Source: Corallium rubrum
Lineage: Eukaryota > Cnidaria > Anthozoa > Scleralcyonacea > Coralliidae
Direction: 5' to 3'
Length of the DNA: 64,000 nt
Assembly: GCA_964035015.1 (NCBI GenBank)
Contig: OZ035999.1
Span: 4,842,627 to 4,906,626, forward strand
Shown piece after piece: positions 44,601 through 55,752 of the stretch. The translations under genes and the position numbers were made by a program. Each line of letters opens with the position of its first letter. Within the stretch, counting starts at the first letter, position 1. Below the pieces are notes generated by a model, which saw only the letters and a program-made list of their open reading frames with translations, made no database searches and was not told the DNA's origin.

Positions 44601-46355
44601 TAAAAACGAAATAAGCGTATATGGCAAGCAAACGTGTTGTGAGGATGTATAGGATGTATAATCTTATAGAGCTTTTTCACTTAATAATATTTTTGAATTC
44701 CCAAGCAGGACTCGAAATCATAACCTTGTGATCACCGGTGAGACGTTCAAATTATTGAGTCACTGGATTGGATTGAATTGTATTATATTTTAGCATGCAG
44801 GGTGGCCCATTCAGCTACAAGGCTGGTATCATGCAGAGGGGCCTGTGTAAATTGAACTCAGGTGGCTGGACGTATTGGTCGCAGCATTTAGCATAACAAG
44901 AGTGAAAAAAGAACATCAAATCTTTAGATGGAAGAATGATAGATTATTTAAGACACGATTTCTGGTATACAGACATTCAATTAGTTTACATACAAAAGAA
45001 TCAGACGTCTGAATGATTGTCAAAGCTGAACTGCTTATATGATAAATTATAGAGAGCGTGTTTTGGATTCAGCAATTGCGAGGTAAACCTTTTAGGAAGT
45101 TAAAACATGTTATATATATATGCAAAAAGGGAAAGCGTATTCCTGTAGAAATACAACGTAAATCATTATTCAAAATTTTGCAAATTTTGTTGTATTATAC
45201 TTATATATAGACTAAACAAATGCATAGAAAAACAAAAAAATTTTTTAAAAAAACCCAACAAATTAATATAACTGAAACGTTATGCATTAATCAGAATGTC
45301 AGACTTAGGGACAGTACGTAAAAGCTCTGTTTACCAACAGGTGCATTTTTGCTCGAAAACAATCATTTTTTAATTTGAAAAAGGTTGGGTCGTCGTCTTC
45401 AATGACAAATTGTCGCTTCAATTTAAGTTAGATCTGTTTATATTTGCATGGTTGTATAAAACATTTTGTCCTGACACAAAAGAAGTGAATGAATTGAACT
45501 GTGGACCGCGGAGACGCTGCTTCGATGTGCCAACCGCCTATAATAATTAGCAGCGGTCGAGCGTTGATGCAAGGTGAACCAAAAGAATGGCATATATAAT
45601 GTACTTAAAATACTTAATCTCATCTAGCACAGAATCTTCTGAGTTTTGTTTTTACTACGGCGAGACTTATCACAACCGCTTCGAAAGCCTTATCCGTGAA
45701 AAAGCATTTACGCTAAAACAGTGATTTATGGTGTTGGTTCAGAAGTTAAATACCACAGTAAGAAAGAAGACCTCGGAACAATTAATACGTAACTTTAAAA
45801 TCTCAGACGCAGAAATCTTTCTTGAGTATATCTACCTAGACCTAGTACTTAATGTGAATAAACTGAAATAAAACTACGTATATACCCATAAAAGAATTAT
45901 AATTGTATAAAAGAATTATATAGATATATGTGTCCATATTCAACAATGAAAAACCTTGCAGTAGCCTATCATTATGGGTGTCGGTACGAGAAAAAGGTAC
46001 GAATTAGAATAGAAGTAGAAATACCGATCAAAACTAGAGTTAATCTCTCTAAAGTCTTCAAAAAAACTGACCTCAATTTACCGCGAACAAGTTCAATGGT
46101 GAAGAAATCACCCTTCGTTCCTCGTCCGTGAATTAATAACCCCGATGGCTCAGCTGTCCTGAAAAGCATGTGGATTGTTGATTTCGACTTTGGAGAGGTA
46201 TTTCCTTTAGTAGAAGCCAACGAGTAGACAATATAGGCTGCACCATTCAGTTTGTACTCCACAGCACTGATAATCCATCCATCCATGCAAAGCAGTAGTA
46301 CTAGAATAACTCTAAACCACGCCATTCGTGCAAAACTTGGACCTTCCAGCTGCAC
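38342..46355 (-). CDS. Neurexin-superfamily type I membrane receptor, LamG-LamG-EGF
   Basis: A cell-surface adhesion protein. Exon 1 is 46,355-46,072 and exon 2 is 40,637-38,342, joined in phase (GKLR-YASVFD) over a 5.4 kb intron. Starting from the preferred Met at 46,325 the protein has 849 residues: signal peptide (AWFRVILVLLLCM), first laminin-G domain split by the intron (SGLLIHGRGTKGDFF, DDQWHQIDIERHG, FKGCMEDVTYD), second laminin-G domain (GVLVHQRFGSRDNGRLLLEL, GLWHKIQLNFSHSG), one EGF domain (CFSSPCLHNGRCSQ), a Ser/Thr/Pro-rich stalk of about 180 residues, one membrane segment (LLVYLFLCIVFVLFVSLIVI), and an acidic, Ser-rich cytoplasmic tail of about 210 residues ending EEAEYL. This is far shorter than alpha-neurexin or Caspr proteins and the LamG-LamG-EGF order differs from theirs, so orthology is open. 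An in-frame Met at 46,355 would add ten residues. Confidence 0.85.
41082..41541. mobile_element. Non-autonomous hAT element with perfect 8-bp duplication
   Basis: 460 bp with ends TAGGGATGTTCGGTATACCG and its reverse complement, and interior arrays of ACCGGTAT-type sequence. The 8-bp CTCGTCAT occurs on both sides (41,074-41,081 and 41,542-41,549). TAGGG-type ends with 8-bp duplications are typical of hAT transposons. No transposase. Confidence 0.92.
41563..41644. repeat. (TA)n microsatellite
   Basis: About 80 bp of nearly pure TA units next to the hAT element. Confidence 0.95.
41870..41965 (-). mobile_element. Fragment of the TTAA-CCC MITE family
   Basis: Contains TGGCTAACGCCAGACGATTTTACTCGTCA, part of the family interior seen at 43,456-43,866 and 49,397-49,601. 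Ends not found. Confidence 0.5.
43016..43080. repeat. (TTGAA)n pentanucleotide array
   Basis: About 13 uninterrupted copies. Confidence 0.97.
43456..43866. mobile_element. TTAA-flanked CCC/GGG MITE expanded by an internal 25-bp satellite
   Basis: Ends CCCATTGCTGCC and GGCAGGAATGGG lie between TTAA at 43,452-43,455 and 43,867-43,870, as in piggyBac-type elements. The interior is a tandem array. Confidence 0.85.
43504..43825. repeat. 25-bp tandem array inside the MITE
   Basis: About 13 copies of a unit reading CAGTCTGGCGTTAGACAGAG plus TAAAA, with GCCAG/GACAG variants concentrated at the left. Relatives of this element carry the unit once. Confidence 0.95.
43882..44001. mobile_element. Second TTAA-CCC MITE, unexpanded
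   Basis: 120 bp, ends CCCATGCATTGCTGCC and AGGTAGGAATGGG, flanked by TTAA at 43,878-43,881 and 44,002-44,005. It holds one copy of the CGTCTGGCGTTA unit. It lies 15 bases from the expanded relative. Confidence 0.85.
44041..44071. repeat. (TA)n microsatellite
   Basis: About 15 TA units within the receptor intron. Confidence 0.9.
44690..44770 (-). mobile_element. tRNA-derived SINE fragment
   Basis: On the - strand an A-box-like GTGACTCAATAATTTGAACGTC is followed by a B-box-like GATTTCGAGTCCTG at tRNA spacing. Confidence 0.45.
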
Positions 46356-46407
46356 AGTGTCACTTGCCTAACCCAACGGTTTCCCAGTTCTTTTTTCCAG
46401 ATTCGCT

Positions 46408-46440
46408 CCTTTTATCTGCTCCATTCAGTATAATTTGCAT
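46408..46440 (-). promoter_or_regulatory. Candidate receptor promoter: octamer plus TATA-like box
   Basis: On the - strand ATGCAAAT, a perfect POU octamer (46,433-46,440), lies about 20 bases upstream of ATAAAAGG (about 46,408-46,415). The latter is about 50-85 bases from the two possible start codons. Suggestive only. Confidence 0.3.
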
Positions 46441-46599
46441 TTGTATTGTATGTCATTGGTGATTGTCATCTGGACAGACAAATCCTTTATCTTTGTTGTG
46501 GAACTATGGAAGTCTAGAATCAAAAGCAGTTATTGAAAGATCGATTTGTCAAAGACAAAGATTTACCTTTAACGTTTTTAATTTAAATAACTTATTTAA

Positions 46600-47826
46600 A
46601 TGTATCATTTAGTTACAATTTAAATAGAATTAAGAACGCCTTTCGTTCATTGGTTTATCAATCCTATTTCAGTTCACTCTGAACGGTTGGCCGAATATAT
46701 TTTTATATATAATAAGATCCTCTTGATGCAGAGGACAAATTTTTCGGTATAGTTAATATTTTCTGCTAGTGGCATTGCAAAACGGTTTTAATTACGAGAA
46801 GACAAACTTTATTAGGCAGCTGTGATTAAGACTCCTGCAACTCAGAATGAAAAAAAATGGACGTTTAGTTGACTTACCGTAGGAAATATAATTTTGGATA
46901 CACACATACAAAGCGTTTTTTCCGCACGCAGTTCCGTACAATTCATTACATAGGAAATAACCTGTAGAGAAGCTGTGAAAGGAATTCACGGGAGCTCTTT
47001 GGCAAGCACGAGTGGAGGCAAAACATAAAACTTAGAAAGTGGTTTTCACTCAACGTGGTTTTAATTCATTATTGATGCTTACAACTCTGAGGTCAGGAAT
47101 ATGAAATGTCGCTATTGGAACTCCTGAAATTTCCTTTTTTGACCGAGACAAGCTTAATCACCAATTTACTACAACGCCCCGAAGAGCTATTTCGTATATA
47201 TATATATATATATATTCGGAGGAAACCATTTAATGAGTTATGTTTGTGGAAACGAGATTGTCTTTTTATATATAAAAGGTTAAATTACCACAAAGTTTCC
47301 GTATGATTTAAATAAAACGAGCTTATAACACTGCCAGCCTTTGTCGCCGATTTTCTGAACGGCTTTTATCACATTGTTATATAGGTTTCAAAGAGCTTAA
47401 TAAAAAGTAGGCCGTCGGCAGTTTCCTGATATATATATATTACATATAACAATAATCTATATTGGAATTTGCAAAGTTAATAATGATCCATATATCGGCG
47501 GCTATAGTTGACGGATGTTTCAGTTTGGTTTCTGGGTAAACGCCACGAGAGAGAGAAGTACAATTAGCTTTGGTTCGATATGAAAGTGTCGCAGTTTGTA
47601 CAGTACTGTCGTATTACACTGCTATAAAATATTCTCGGCTCATGCGTTTCGATTTGAACTTTCGCCTTTCGGTTCAACGCTGAAACGTTTTTACGCCGTT
47701 TTTTTTTGTTTTTTTTTTTAGTTTGACAAGTAACCAACCTTTGCGTCTAAGCTTTTTTATATAAAAGACAAATAGAGTTAAGAACGATTTTTCAGCTTCT
47801 ATTTTTTCATATCGGTCGTGTAGATG

Positions 47827-47896
<70 letters not shown>

Positions 47897-49390
47897 AGCT
47901 GGCGAGAATAATGTCATAATCACTAGTTGTGTTAAAACGCATGACTGCTTTCCCTCCAAAAACATGGCTCAATGAAATATAAGGTGAAATTAAGCGACGA
48001 ATACAGTTATGCCTATCTTTGTATAACGAATGACTTGTTTAGCAATGCTACACAGAGAACTAATTACGTCCATTGTGCGTATCTTCTGATTAGTTTCACA
48101 ATGATTTAGGGTCCTTAATCAAACCTAATAAGCAGAGAATCGTTGGCTTTCTTTGTTTGTTGTTCACCGGACAAGGGGCACGTGCCGGGGAACTAAACAC
48201 CGATAGCATCCTTTGTATCGAATGGTTAAAGATATGCTTGCCTTAGCACCTGTTCAATGTGAGTTGACGAAACAAAATTTGTCGCAAATGACGTTGGAAG
48301 AACATTCTTTTTCCAAATTACCTATATATAATTGCTACATCCGGATAAAACAATTGTATTTACTTCTTTGTAACTATTTTGTTGCATTAATTTACTTTTC
48401 TTTCTTTCTTTAAACTTCCTTTTATACGACGGTAACCCTTTAACCTCAAATGAAGCGGTCTTCACAAGTAAAAATAAATACAATCTGAATAAGCTTATAA
48501 AGTTAACGATATGTACAAGTTAAGAAATCTATTTTTCATATTCTTACTATACACTTTAAAACGTTTTTTATTTATCAGAATGCTGCCCAAATGTATGCAG
48601 TTCTCACAAAACAATCTATATGATAACTTATCAATACAATATATCTTATTTTATAATATCTTAGTATTGTCCCCCCAACAATAAGCGTGGAGACATGTTG
48701 GTCCAGGCAAAATTTGGAAACAGTGTTGTGTTTTTTTTTTGTGTATTTGCTGGTGTAGTTGCGAATAGACCGGAGCATTCGTCGTATACGATGTAAGATA
48801 TTTAATGTATATCAAACAAAGCGATACATATCTTCATTCGTACCAGAAGCCTTCAATTTGACCCCGGCTGAGATAATGAACCCGACGCTAATTTAAACTA
48901 CATTGTTCACAGGGATGCAGTCCTGGAACTTTAACAAAGGGACCGGCGCACTAGGTCAACGTTCTGAATGTGTGTGAGTAGAAGAGGGAAGTGGGTAAGA
49001 GGTGAGAAGTAGGGGTGGGGTGGTGTGGTGTGGTGGGCGTGGGGTCACATCCAAGGCGTGACCACTGTAATTTAGCATCTTAGTTTTCAACTTTTAAACC
49101 TATTATACTGAAGAGAAGAGATCGATGTATTTGCCAGCTCAAATGTGAGAATTGTGTGTAAATTTTCTTCACGCTATTTCTTTAAAGAGTTCCCAAGCAA
49201 GATTCCACCCCAATATAAATAGTTATAGATGGTTCGAACGTAGATTGTGAGTTCGATATGTATAACATATGTTAATGTCGTAGTTCATGTTGTTAAGAGA
49301 AGAGAAGCGATGGATATGCTATCAATTTTAATTTATTAATCTCAATTAATGCAAAAGTATTTCAAATCAGGAATGATCACATGTATATCA
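46600..49390. other. Intergenic DNA upstream of the receptor gene
   Basis: No gene is supported. Includes (TA)n runs at about 47,198-47,215 and 47,833-47,895, and a GGTGTGGTGTGGTGGG run near 49,017-49,040. Short frames here have no recognisable homology. Confidence 0.45.
47833..47895. repeat. (TA)n microsatellite
   Basis: About 31 TA units. Confidence 0.95.
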
Positions 49391-49396
49391 CCTTAA

Positions 49397-49601
49397 CTCA
49401 TTCCTGTCCGGGGGCTTCCCCAGAGGTGAATAAAATCGTCTGGCGTTAGCCAGAATAAAATACCAAAGACCAATTCGGACAAGAAAGAGTTAAAGAGATA
49501 GTTTATAACTCATTCCTGTCCGGGGGCTTCCCCAGAGGTGAATAAAATCGTCTGGCGTTAGCCAGAATAAAATACCAAAGACCAATTCGGACAAGAAAGA
49601 G
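49397..49601. mobile_element. Two identical tandem copies of a 93-bp MITE
   Basis: Copies at 49,397-49,489 and 49,509-49,601, each from CTCATTCCTGTCCG to CGGACAAGAAAGAG, appear identical base for base. TTAA flanks the first copy and the right of the second. They share the TAAAATCGTCTGGCGTTAGCC interior with the elements near 43.5 kb, so they belong to the same superfamily. Confidence 0.85.
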
Positions 49602-50133
49602 TTAATAAGTTCCCGTTTGCATGGGGAAGATCGTGGCGACAAAGACGTTTCACTCTGACGAAGGCTTCCGCTCGAGATGTCAGTATTTCGTTATCAAAAC
49701 TATATTCTTTGCTCTATCTAAAATACTTCCTACACATCACTCTACTTTTTACACTTAAAGAACTTGACCCATTGGTTACGGAGGTCCTCCCTCTTTATGT
49801 CGAGTAAAATAACCTGGTGTTAGACAGAGTAATGTATACTGAATTTTGTATCGATCCCACAAGAGTGAGACAGTCAGGAAGAAGTTAAGGGCAGGAAAAA
49901 TTAGAAAAATTGCATTTCTTTCAATATTATCGTTTAAGCAAACGCAATCTTAATGAGTCAAGACAGGTGCCATGCAGTAAACCCAAGGTCACCGGGTGTT
50001 TATTGCCGTACGATAAGCGAAGCTAATTAAATATTGATTGCGACATTTGGGATGGCCTTTGTTACCAGACTCCCAATTTAGATCAGCTGTTGAAAATGGA
50101 CTACCTTGCAGGGCCGCCGGAGGTATCATCGGT

Positions 50134-50414
50134 TACAAATTATGAAGCTTAACCATCTAATAAAACCATCCCACAAGCGGGATGTTAAACTTGAACACAT
50201 AAAGGTAAAAATTCTATAGGGGTGTTGTGGTCGGGGTATGAGAGGTGGCACATCCGGAGGGTTGTGGTTAGGTTTAGGGTTTCCGGGTGGCGTGATTAGG
50301 TTTAGGGTTTCCGGGTTTCCGGGGGGTGGTATGGGGGTGAGGTTTCGTTTAAAAACAAAGGTTGTCTAATCAGATGGTGGTTTTAGTAGTTGGTTAAGCT
50401 TCATAATTTGAAGG
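50134..50414. mobile_element. MITE with GTTAGGG-rich core
   Basis: AAATTATGAAGCTTAACCATC at the left pairs with its imperfect reverse complement at 50,388-50,410. The centre (50,216-50,340) matches the core of the element at 2875-3225. Confidence 0.65.
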
Positions 50415-50436
50415 AAATGATAGCTCGCCGCCGAGA

Positions 50437-50456
50437 TGGGGGGGGGGGGGGGGGGG
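50437..50456 (+). repeat. Poly-G run of about 20 bases
   Basis: An uninterrupted G run followed by GGGGGGG-containing sequence; a potential quadruplex and a likely place for assembly error. Confidence 0.9.
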
Positions 50457-50647
50457 CTTAGGGGGGGTGCCCCGGGCCTCCAACTTGAGAAGGGCCCCGT
50501 AAATTTTTTAGAGATTTGGGTTTTTCACGTAAGAAAACATGAGGCCCAGAAAGCGTAAAGATCAGTAACTCACTAACTTCATTTTTAGCCAACTACCACT
50601 GAAAAAAGTGCTGATTTAATATGCACTCCGAAAAAGTGACTTACGTA

Positions 50648-51013
50648 CCCCCTGTTCAAACTAGGTGCCTGGGTACGGTGCCCGGGCACGAGCACTAATG
50701 TGAACACGACTTTTTCGCGGTGCCCAACTCAAACTAGTCAAAACTGGGGCCGAGCGTTGAGGTAGTACTCGGGCACAGTGCCCGGGTGCGGGCACTAATG
50801 TGAACACGTTTTCATAGTGCCGGAGTGCCCAAAGTGGTGCCCACGCTTCTTACTCAATATTCTTTGTAATTCGGAGGCTTAAAGAGACAAAATAGCTGCA
50901 AAAGCCATGAAAAGCTTTCTGTGTGAACGCTTATCAGATCCAGGCATCGTGAATGTGAACAAGTGTCCCGTTCCCGAGCACCATACCCGAGCACCGTAGT
51001 CTGAACAGAGGGT
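50648..51013. mobile_element. MITE with CCCGAGCACC-type inverted ends
   Basis: The left end (CCCCCTGTTCAAACTA, GGTGCCCGGGCACGAGCAC) pairs with the right end (GTGTCCCGTTCCCGAGCACC, GTCTGAACAGAGGG) over about 60 bases. An internal direct copy of the GGGCACTAATGTGAACACG block is present. About 366 bp, non-coding. Confidence 0.75.
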
Positions 51014-51227
51014 TAAAAGTAGAAATGGAATTTGTATGTTATTAGTGTTTTCACTTTGAAGTTTGTAAAGTTTTTTCGTTTCTTTTTGTTGTACAGGCTG
51101 TCGTAAGCTTACGAGAGCGTGTACAGCATAAACAAACGAAATAAGTTTATAAATGGAATTTGCTATAATTTGTATCACCATATGGCGTGTGTATGTTCTC
51201 TGTGCAAACCAGTATATATGGAATACT

Positions 51228-51340
51228 GAGCAGGGCGCTGCCTCTCACTGCTGAGGAACAAAGTTTTGCTTGGTTAAAACGGGGTTAGTACTTGGCTTGG
51301 TGACTACCTGTCCAAACGATAGGCCCGTGTGAGTATATAT
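51228..51340 (+). mobile_element. 5S-derived SINE-like sequence
   Basis: GGGGTTAGTACTTGGCTTGGTGAC matches the C-box end of the 5S rRNA internal promoter, preceded by GCAGGGCGCTGCCTCTCAC, which also occurs inverted at 61,612-61,630. A 5S-headed (SINE3-type) element is the simplest reading; it is not an intact 5S gene. Confidence 0.6.
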
Positions 51341-51348
51341 ATTAAGGA

Positions 51349-52046
51349 CTTATTAACCAAGTGCGAGATCTGTACGGGAAAGTATTTGCCTGAGGTTGTC
51401 GTACAGACCGAGCGACGAAGGAGCGAGGTTTGTGCGATAAAACCGAGGGCAAATACTTTCCCGTACAGACCGAGCAAACGAGGTTAATAAGGAATTTATT
51501 ATATGGTTATAGGTGGTGTGCAACCAATCCCTTGAGATTCAAGGACAAAGATATTTTCGCCATGTTGGATGATATTATAATTGCAGATGATGAAAATCTT
51601 TTGAAAACGTCAACCAACATGGCGGCAATGACGTAAGATGCACACCAGCAATTGGTTCATTTTATTTTTAAGTTTCGAGCGTTGTTTTCGTCTTCGGAGT
51701 ACGCTGTTTACCTTACCTTACCTTACCTGTTAACTTTTTCGTGTCGCTTCTTGCCCTTCTTGTTTACCCCAGTTCGGCTTTTATTTGTCGTGTTTTTAGA
51801 TAAACAGCTTTAAAGAAAACCAGCAGCAATGTTCTAGCACATTTTCTTGTTCAGAATTTTTGAATAAAGATACACAGTTCTCTTTTATTTGTATTCAAAT
51901 CAACTCAGAAATTTTCCCGCCAAAACTTACAGGGCCGAGAAAAAAGCGTATTGACACTTGGTCAATATCGTAAAATCCCGACCGCTCAGGAACCAATCAG
52001 CATACGTCGTTTTGCGTACGGACCGGAAATCAAACCCAGACGTATA
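51349..52046 (+). mobile_element. Large dispersed element, second copy
   Basis: Matches 11,624-12,176 in reverse complement, with an extra 140-bp insertion at 51,511-51,650. No transposase recognised. Confidence 0.7.
51511..51650. mobile_element. 140-bp element nested in the dispersed repeat
   Basis: Absent from the copy at 11,624-12,176. It has short inverted ends GGTGGTGTGCA and TGCACACCAGC. Confidence 0.7.
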
Positions 52047-52170
52047 ATAAATCCTTTTATGGGAAGGCTATATAGAGTTTCGCTGAAGAAATACGACCCC
52101 GTGAGAATAAATAAAGTGCAAATATATATATATGGTTCGTAGTGTAAACAATAAGTCCTTTTAAGCCCAC

Positions 52171-52260
52171 ACCGGACGAATTCGAGACCGGTCTTGAATT
52201 CGTCCTATTTCGCCGTGTAAACACGCGGAACTGGACGAATTCGAGACCGGAGCCGGGGGC
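52171..52260. repeat. Palindromic GGACGAATTC repeats
   Basis: GGACGAATTCGAGACCGG, its inverted copy, and a third direct copy lie within 90 bases. Probably a MITE end. Confidence 0.55.
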
Positions 52261-52269
52261 TTAGAGCTT

Positions 52270-54470
52270 AAACTAATAATCTCTTTAGAATATGTATTTA
52301 TCGCTCCTTTGATGGTGGTCGAGAAATTGAAAAAAATATCACTGAAAAAATAGACTTGAACTTTGCAGGTTATCTGTGCATCAGTTACGTGCATCAATGA
52401 AGACCTCGAGCGCCGGCTACGATGTTCAATACACGTTGGCATGCACTTATTATTATTAGTAATGTATCCACCTCCCGATTTAAAGTCTTGATACTTAAAG
52501 TAGCCGGCCCGCAGGGCAAATTCGAACCAAACACGAGTTACGGACGGTTTCTTCCAAATTTTCCATGCAAAATACTATTTTTCGGATGACTATCTATGTA
52601 CTGTAGACTGTATTAAGTGTAAGGTGGTGATTCCGTAATAGTACGCAATCGGCATGCATGATTGTGTGCTGTTACTGAGTATAATTCCATTATATCAAAT
52701 TAATTCCATTATAGCAAAGTACTAAGAAAACTATAGGGTTTTTGCATGTAAATGCTTATACAATACACATAATATCCAGAGCTATATTGTAGTGTATTTA
52801 AGAGGACAAAGTACAGTAGTAGGCAAATCGGTTCACTGGCCGTTTGCGTTTTGTCAATGTGGCCTAGTTACAAGCAAAACCTATAAAGTGAACTATACTG
52901 AGGTATGCAGGAATGAAATTAAATACTGATGCTTTTTGAGCGGAGACATTCATAGACATATAGAGTGCTTTGTTCAGAACGTTATAGTACGCTAATTTGT
53001 TTCTAAAAATCTCACCAATTTACCACCCATTTGCTATATGCAATCTACTTTTTTACAAAAAAGCATAATGCTTTAGATCAACTTATATTATATATAATAT
53101 TTATCTTATGAAAAATAAAAACATTTGCTTACCAGATATATTTTCAGTGTTTGCCTGTATGAGTTGAAATAGAATTCCTCCACAACTTTAAACGGTCTGG
53201 ACTAGCACTTACGTTAACTCGCCAACAAGGTATATACAGTATATTCCAGAAACAAGGTTGAAGGATAAACACTTCAAAACGTGTCGGTTACCCTATTCCA
53301 AAGCACACACGTAGACAGTTTAACTGATAAGAATGGTTTATAACCAGTCTTGAATGACAGCTAAATTGCCAAGATTTTACAGCGTGATTAGGCTATTTAA
53401 AGTAGACATATCTTCATCGTATATAAGAGATAAAATTCCACTGGTGATATTAGTTCGTAATTGCTTCCTTGCTACAGAGAATGTTGAAGAAAACACGTCG
53501 AAAAGCCGGGTAGTAATTCGCTCTTTAGAAACGAAAATGAACTGTGCTGATCGAGAGGGAATAGCTTTTGTAACAACATTGGGCAGTGTTGAAACATTTG
53601 AACACTTGAAATGTGGGAACTGTTTTATAGTTTAAATATGTAAGCTATTTCGGACACGAAATGGTACAGATGTTTTTTGAGTGCTCAGGGCCAGATTATG
53701 CAGAAAGCCTCCCCTTTCCTGCTTTGTAAAAGTGATTTTCTGATTCGCTATACTAGAAAGTAGTATACACTGCATGCGCTCACAAATCACAAAATATCAG
53801 ATTTTAATGTCAGTATTATTAAAGCATGCAATAACGCGAGCAAATAATGCAATACAGTAAGATAAAAAAACAGACGCGTTTGTTCTTTCAGCGGGGATAC
53901 TACAGACCGCATATTTCGCGAGACGACAATGAGTGAGAGAGGGGGATTCGATAGAAAGTCCAATGATCTATAGTTACAGCGCAAACGCCTGGAAAACAGT
54001 TATTGTTAACCAATCGCTATATTGGGAATGGGACCATGCATCTTCGACAAGCTCGCATGTTGAGTGAGTGAGTGAACATGTATTTTTTTGGAAAATACTT
54101 AATCAGAATACAGTATTCAAAAATTTTGAGATATGATACGTAATGACAATATCAATCGCTTGTTAAACCAAACTGTCTCGCAATAATTAAGTGCTCTTTG
54201 ATTGAAAGAGATCATTCATACTACATCAACATGTAGTGATGTGTTGGATCGATCGAGAAATCGAGTTTAAAAGCGATCTGAATGTGAACCGAGATCGTCA
54301 GATCGATCTAAACAAGTGAGTGAACGTTTTCTCAAAGTCCAATAAAAAAACTTGAAAGTGAAAACGTGTCCCCTTTTTCACGTAATCCAGAAATTGCATA
54401 TTCTGCGCTCTGAGCATGCACAAAATATACACCATTCCCGCATAAGTTCCTCAGATTTTTTGATGGTCAA
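52270..54470. other. Intergenic DNA without a supported gene
   Basis: A 93-codon open frame at 53,354-53,635 is the longest, but it has no recognised motif, homology or splice context. GAGTGAGTGAGTG run near 54,061. Confidence 0.4.
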
Positions 54471-54474
54471 AACT

Positions 54475-54680
54475 GCTGGTGGGACTTACCAGGAAAGCAT
54501 ATAGGATGATACGCATATAGGATGACACTGGTCTCCGTTAAAGACCAACCTAATATGAATGGGTTCTTGATTGGCTATAATTATAACCAATCACATTGTT
54601 AATTACCAATTTGTTCCATTGCTCGCTACTGATTAAGATTAGGGTTAGAGTTACCCTTTGGATTAGGTTATCTAAACTAA
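54475..54680 (-). repeat. Dispersed repeat, copy 2
   Basis: Reverse-complement partner of 37,011-37,205 (TCTCCGTTAAAGACC, TTACCAATTTGTTCC, TACTGATTAAGATTAGGG). Confidence 0.65.
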
Positions 54681-55752
54681 TAGAGACCTTCTTAGTATAG
54701 GAGGTTATGAGTTGGTGACCTCTGATCTCTCATGAATGCTGGGAAGGCATCAAGATGCTGGGAAGGTAAAAACCTCTCAATTTTAGCTTGCTTTGCCTGC
54801 CAGCTCCTCCATTTGATCAATGGCTGCAGAGTCCCAATGCCCCCAGTTGCGCACCATAAGTGGCAGAATCACACGAAACCATTGGTTAAAATGCAACATA
54901 AATCACTGCTAGGTACAGTATATAAGCCAAATAAGTATGTTACTGTCAACAAAAAGTATTTAAAAAACTTTAATAATCACATGCTTCCATCATACATATT
55001 CCAGTTAGCTTTAAAAATTTGCATTTCCATAAGTCACCCACACCCTAACCTTTGTTCTAGCTGGGAGGTGGAGAGGGGGAGGGGGGGGGGGGGGGTAAAC
55101 TGAGGATTCATTTGATCAAAAAACAATTTTAAAACATATTTTCATAGAAACAATTTAAATTATATTTTACCCAAAATGCTTTGCGCGCTTCCCGCTATCG
55201 TTTTCTACGGAGACATTGGAATATGATTAGAATAAATTGTAATTTTTATAAAATACCTGTACCCACGTTCTATTCTCCTGAAGTTTCGTGTTTTAATAAA
55301 TAGAACATTAATTTACATAACATTTCACTTACCTTTTCGGCTCTGAAGTTCTAAAACGTTTTTACAGTATTATAAATTATGTAAATATTTAGTAACAACA
55401 ATGGCATTGTTTATATACGCTTGAAATTAGCAAACTGTGTTGACCCTTGACCGAATTAAACCAAAACAATCACTAAATATGCTCAAGTATAGCTACAACT
55501 ACCAATAATATACACCGTTTACAACATTCTCAATATAAAATACGTTGTATTTCTGCGGTACTCACGAATACGGTGCATTCAGTTGACATTTTATCGCCAG
55601 GCTGCCAGACATTTTCTCGTTCCAAAAACGTTTTCTTGTCTTCCAATAACGCCTAGAAAGGTCTTTTTAAAACAAAGAAGCTTCCAGTTCATTAATATTG
55701 AGAAAAGAGGACCATTTTTGTCAGTTTTCTCGTGATATTTTGCCATTCTGTT

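Larger units (their letters stand above)
40638..46071 (-). other. Long first intron of the receptor gene
   Basis: Donor GAG-GTCAGT and acceptor TTACAG, phase 2. The intron is largely mobile and simple-sequence DNA: a hAT MITE, a long (TA)n run, a TTGAA array and two TTAA-CCC MITEs. No further exon was recognised inside it. Confidence 0.75.

Noticed and set aside
53354-53635. 93-codon open frame on the plus strand
   Set aside because: No motif, homology, signal peptide or splice context that I can recognise; length is possible by chance in this much DNA.
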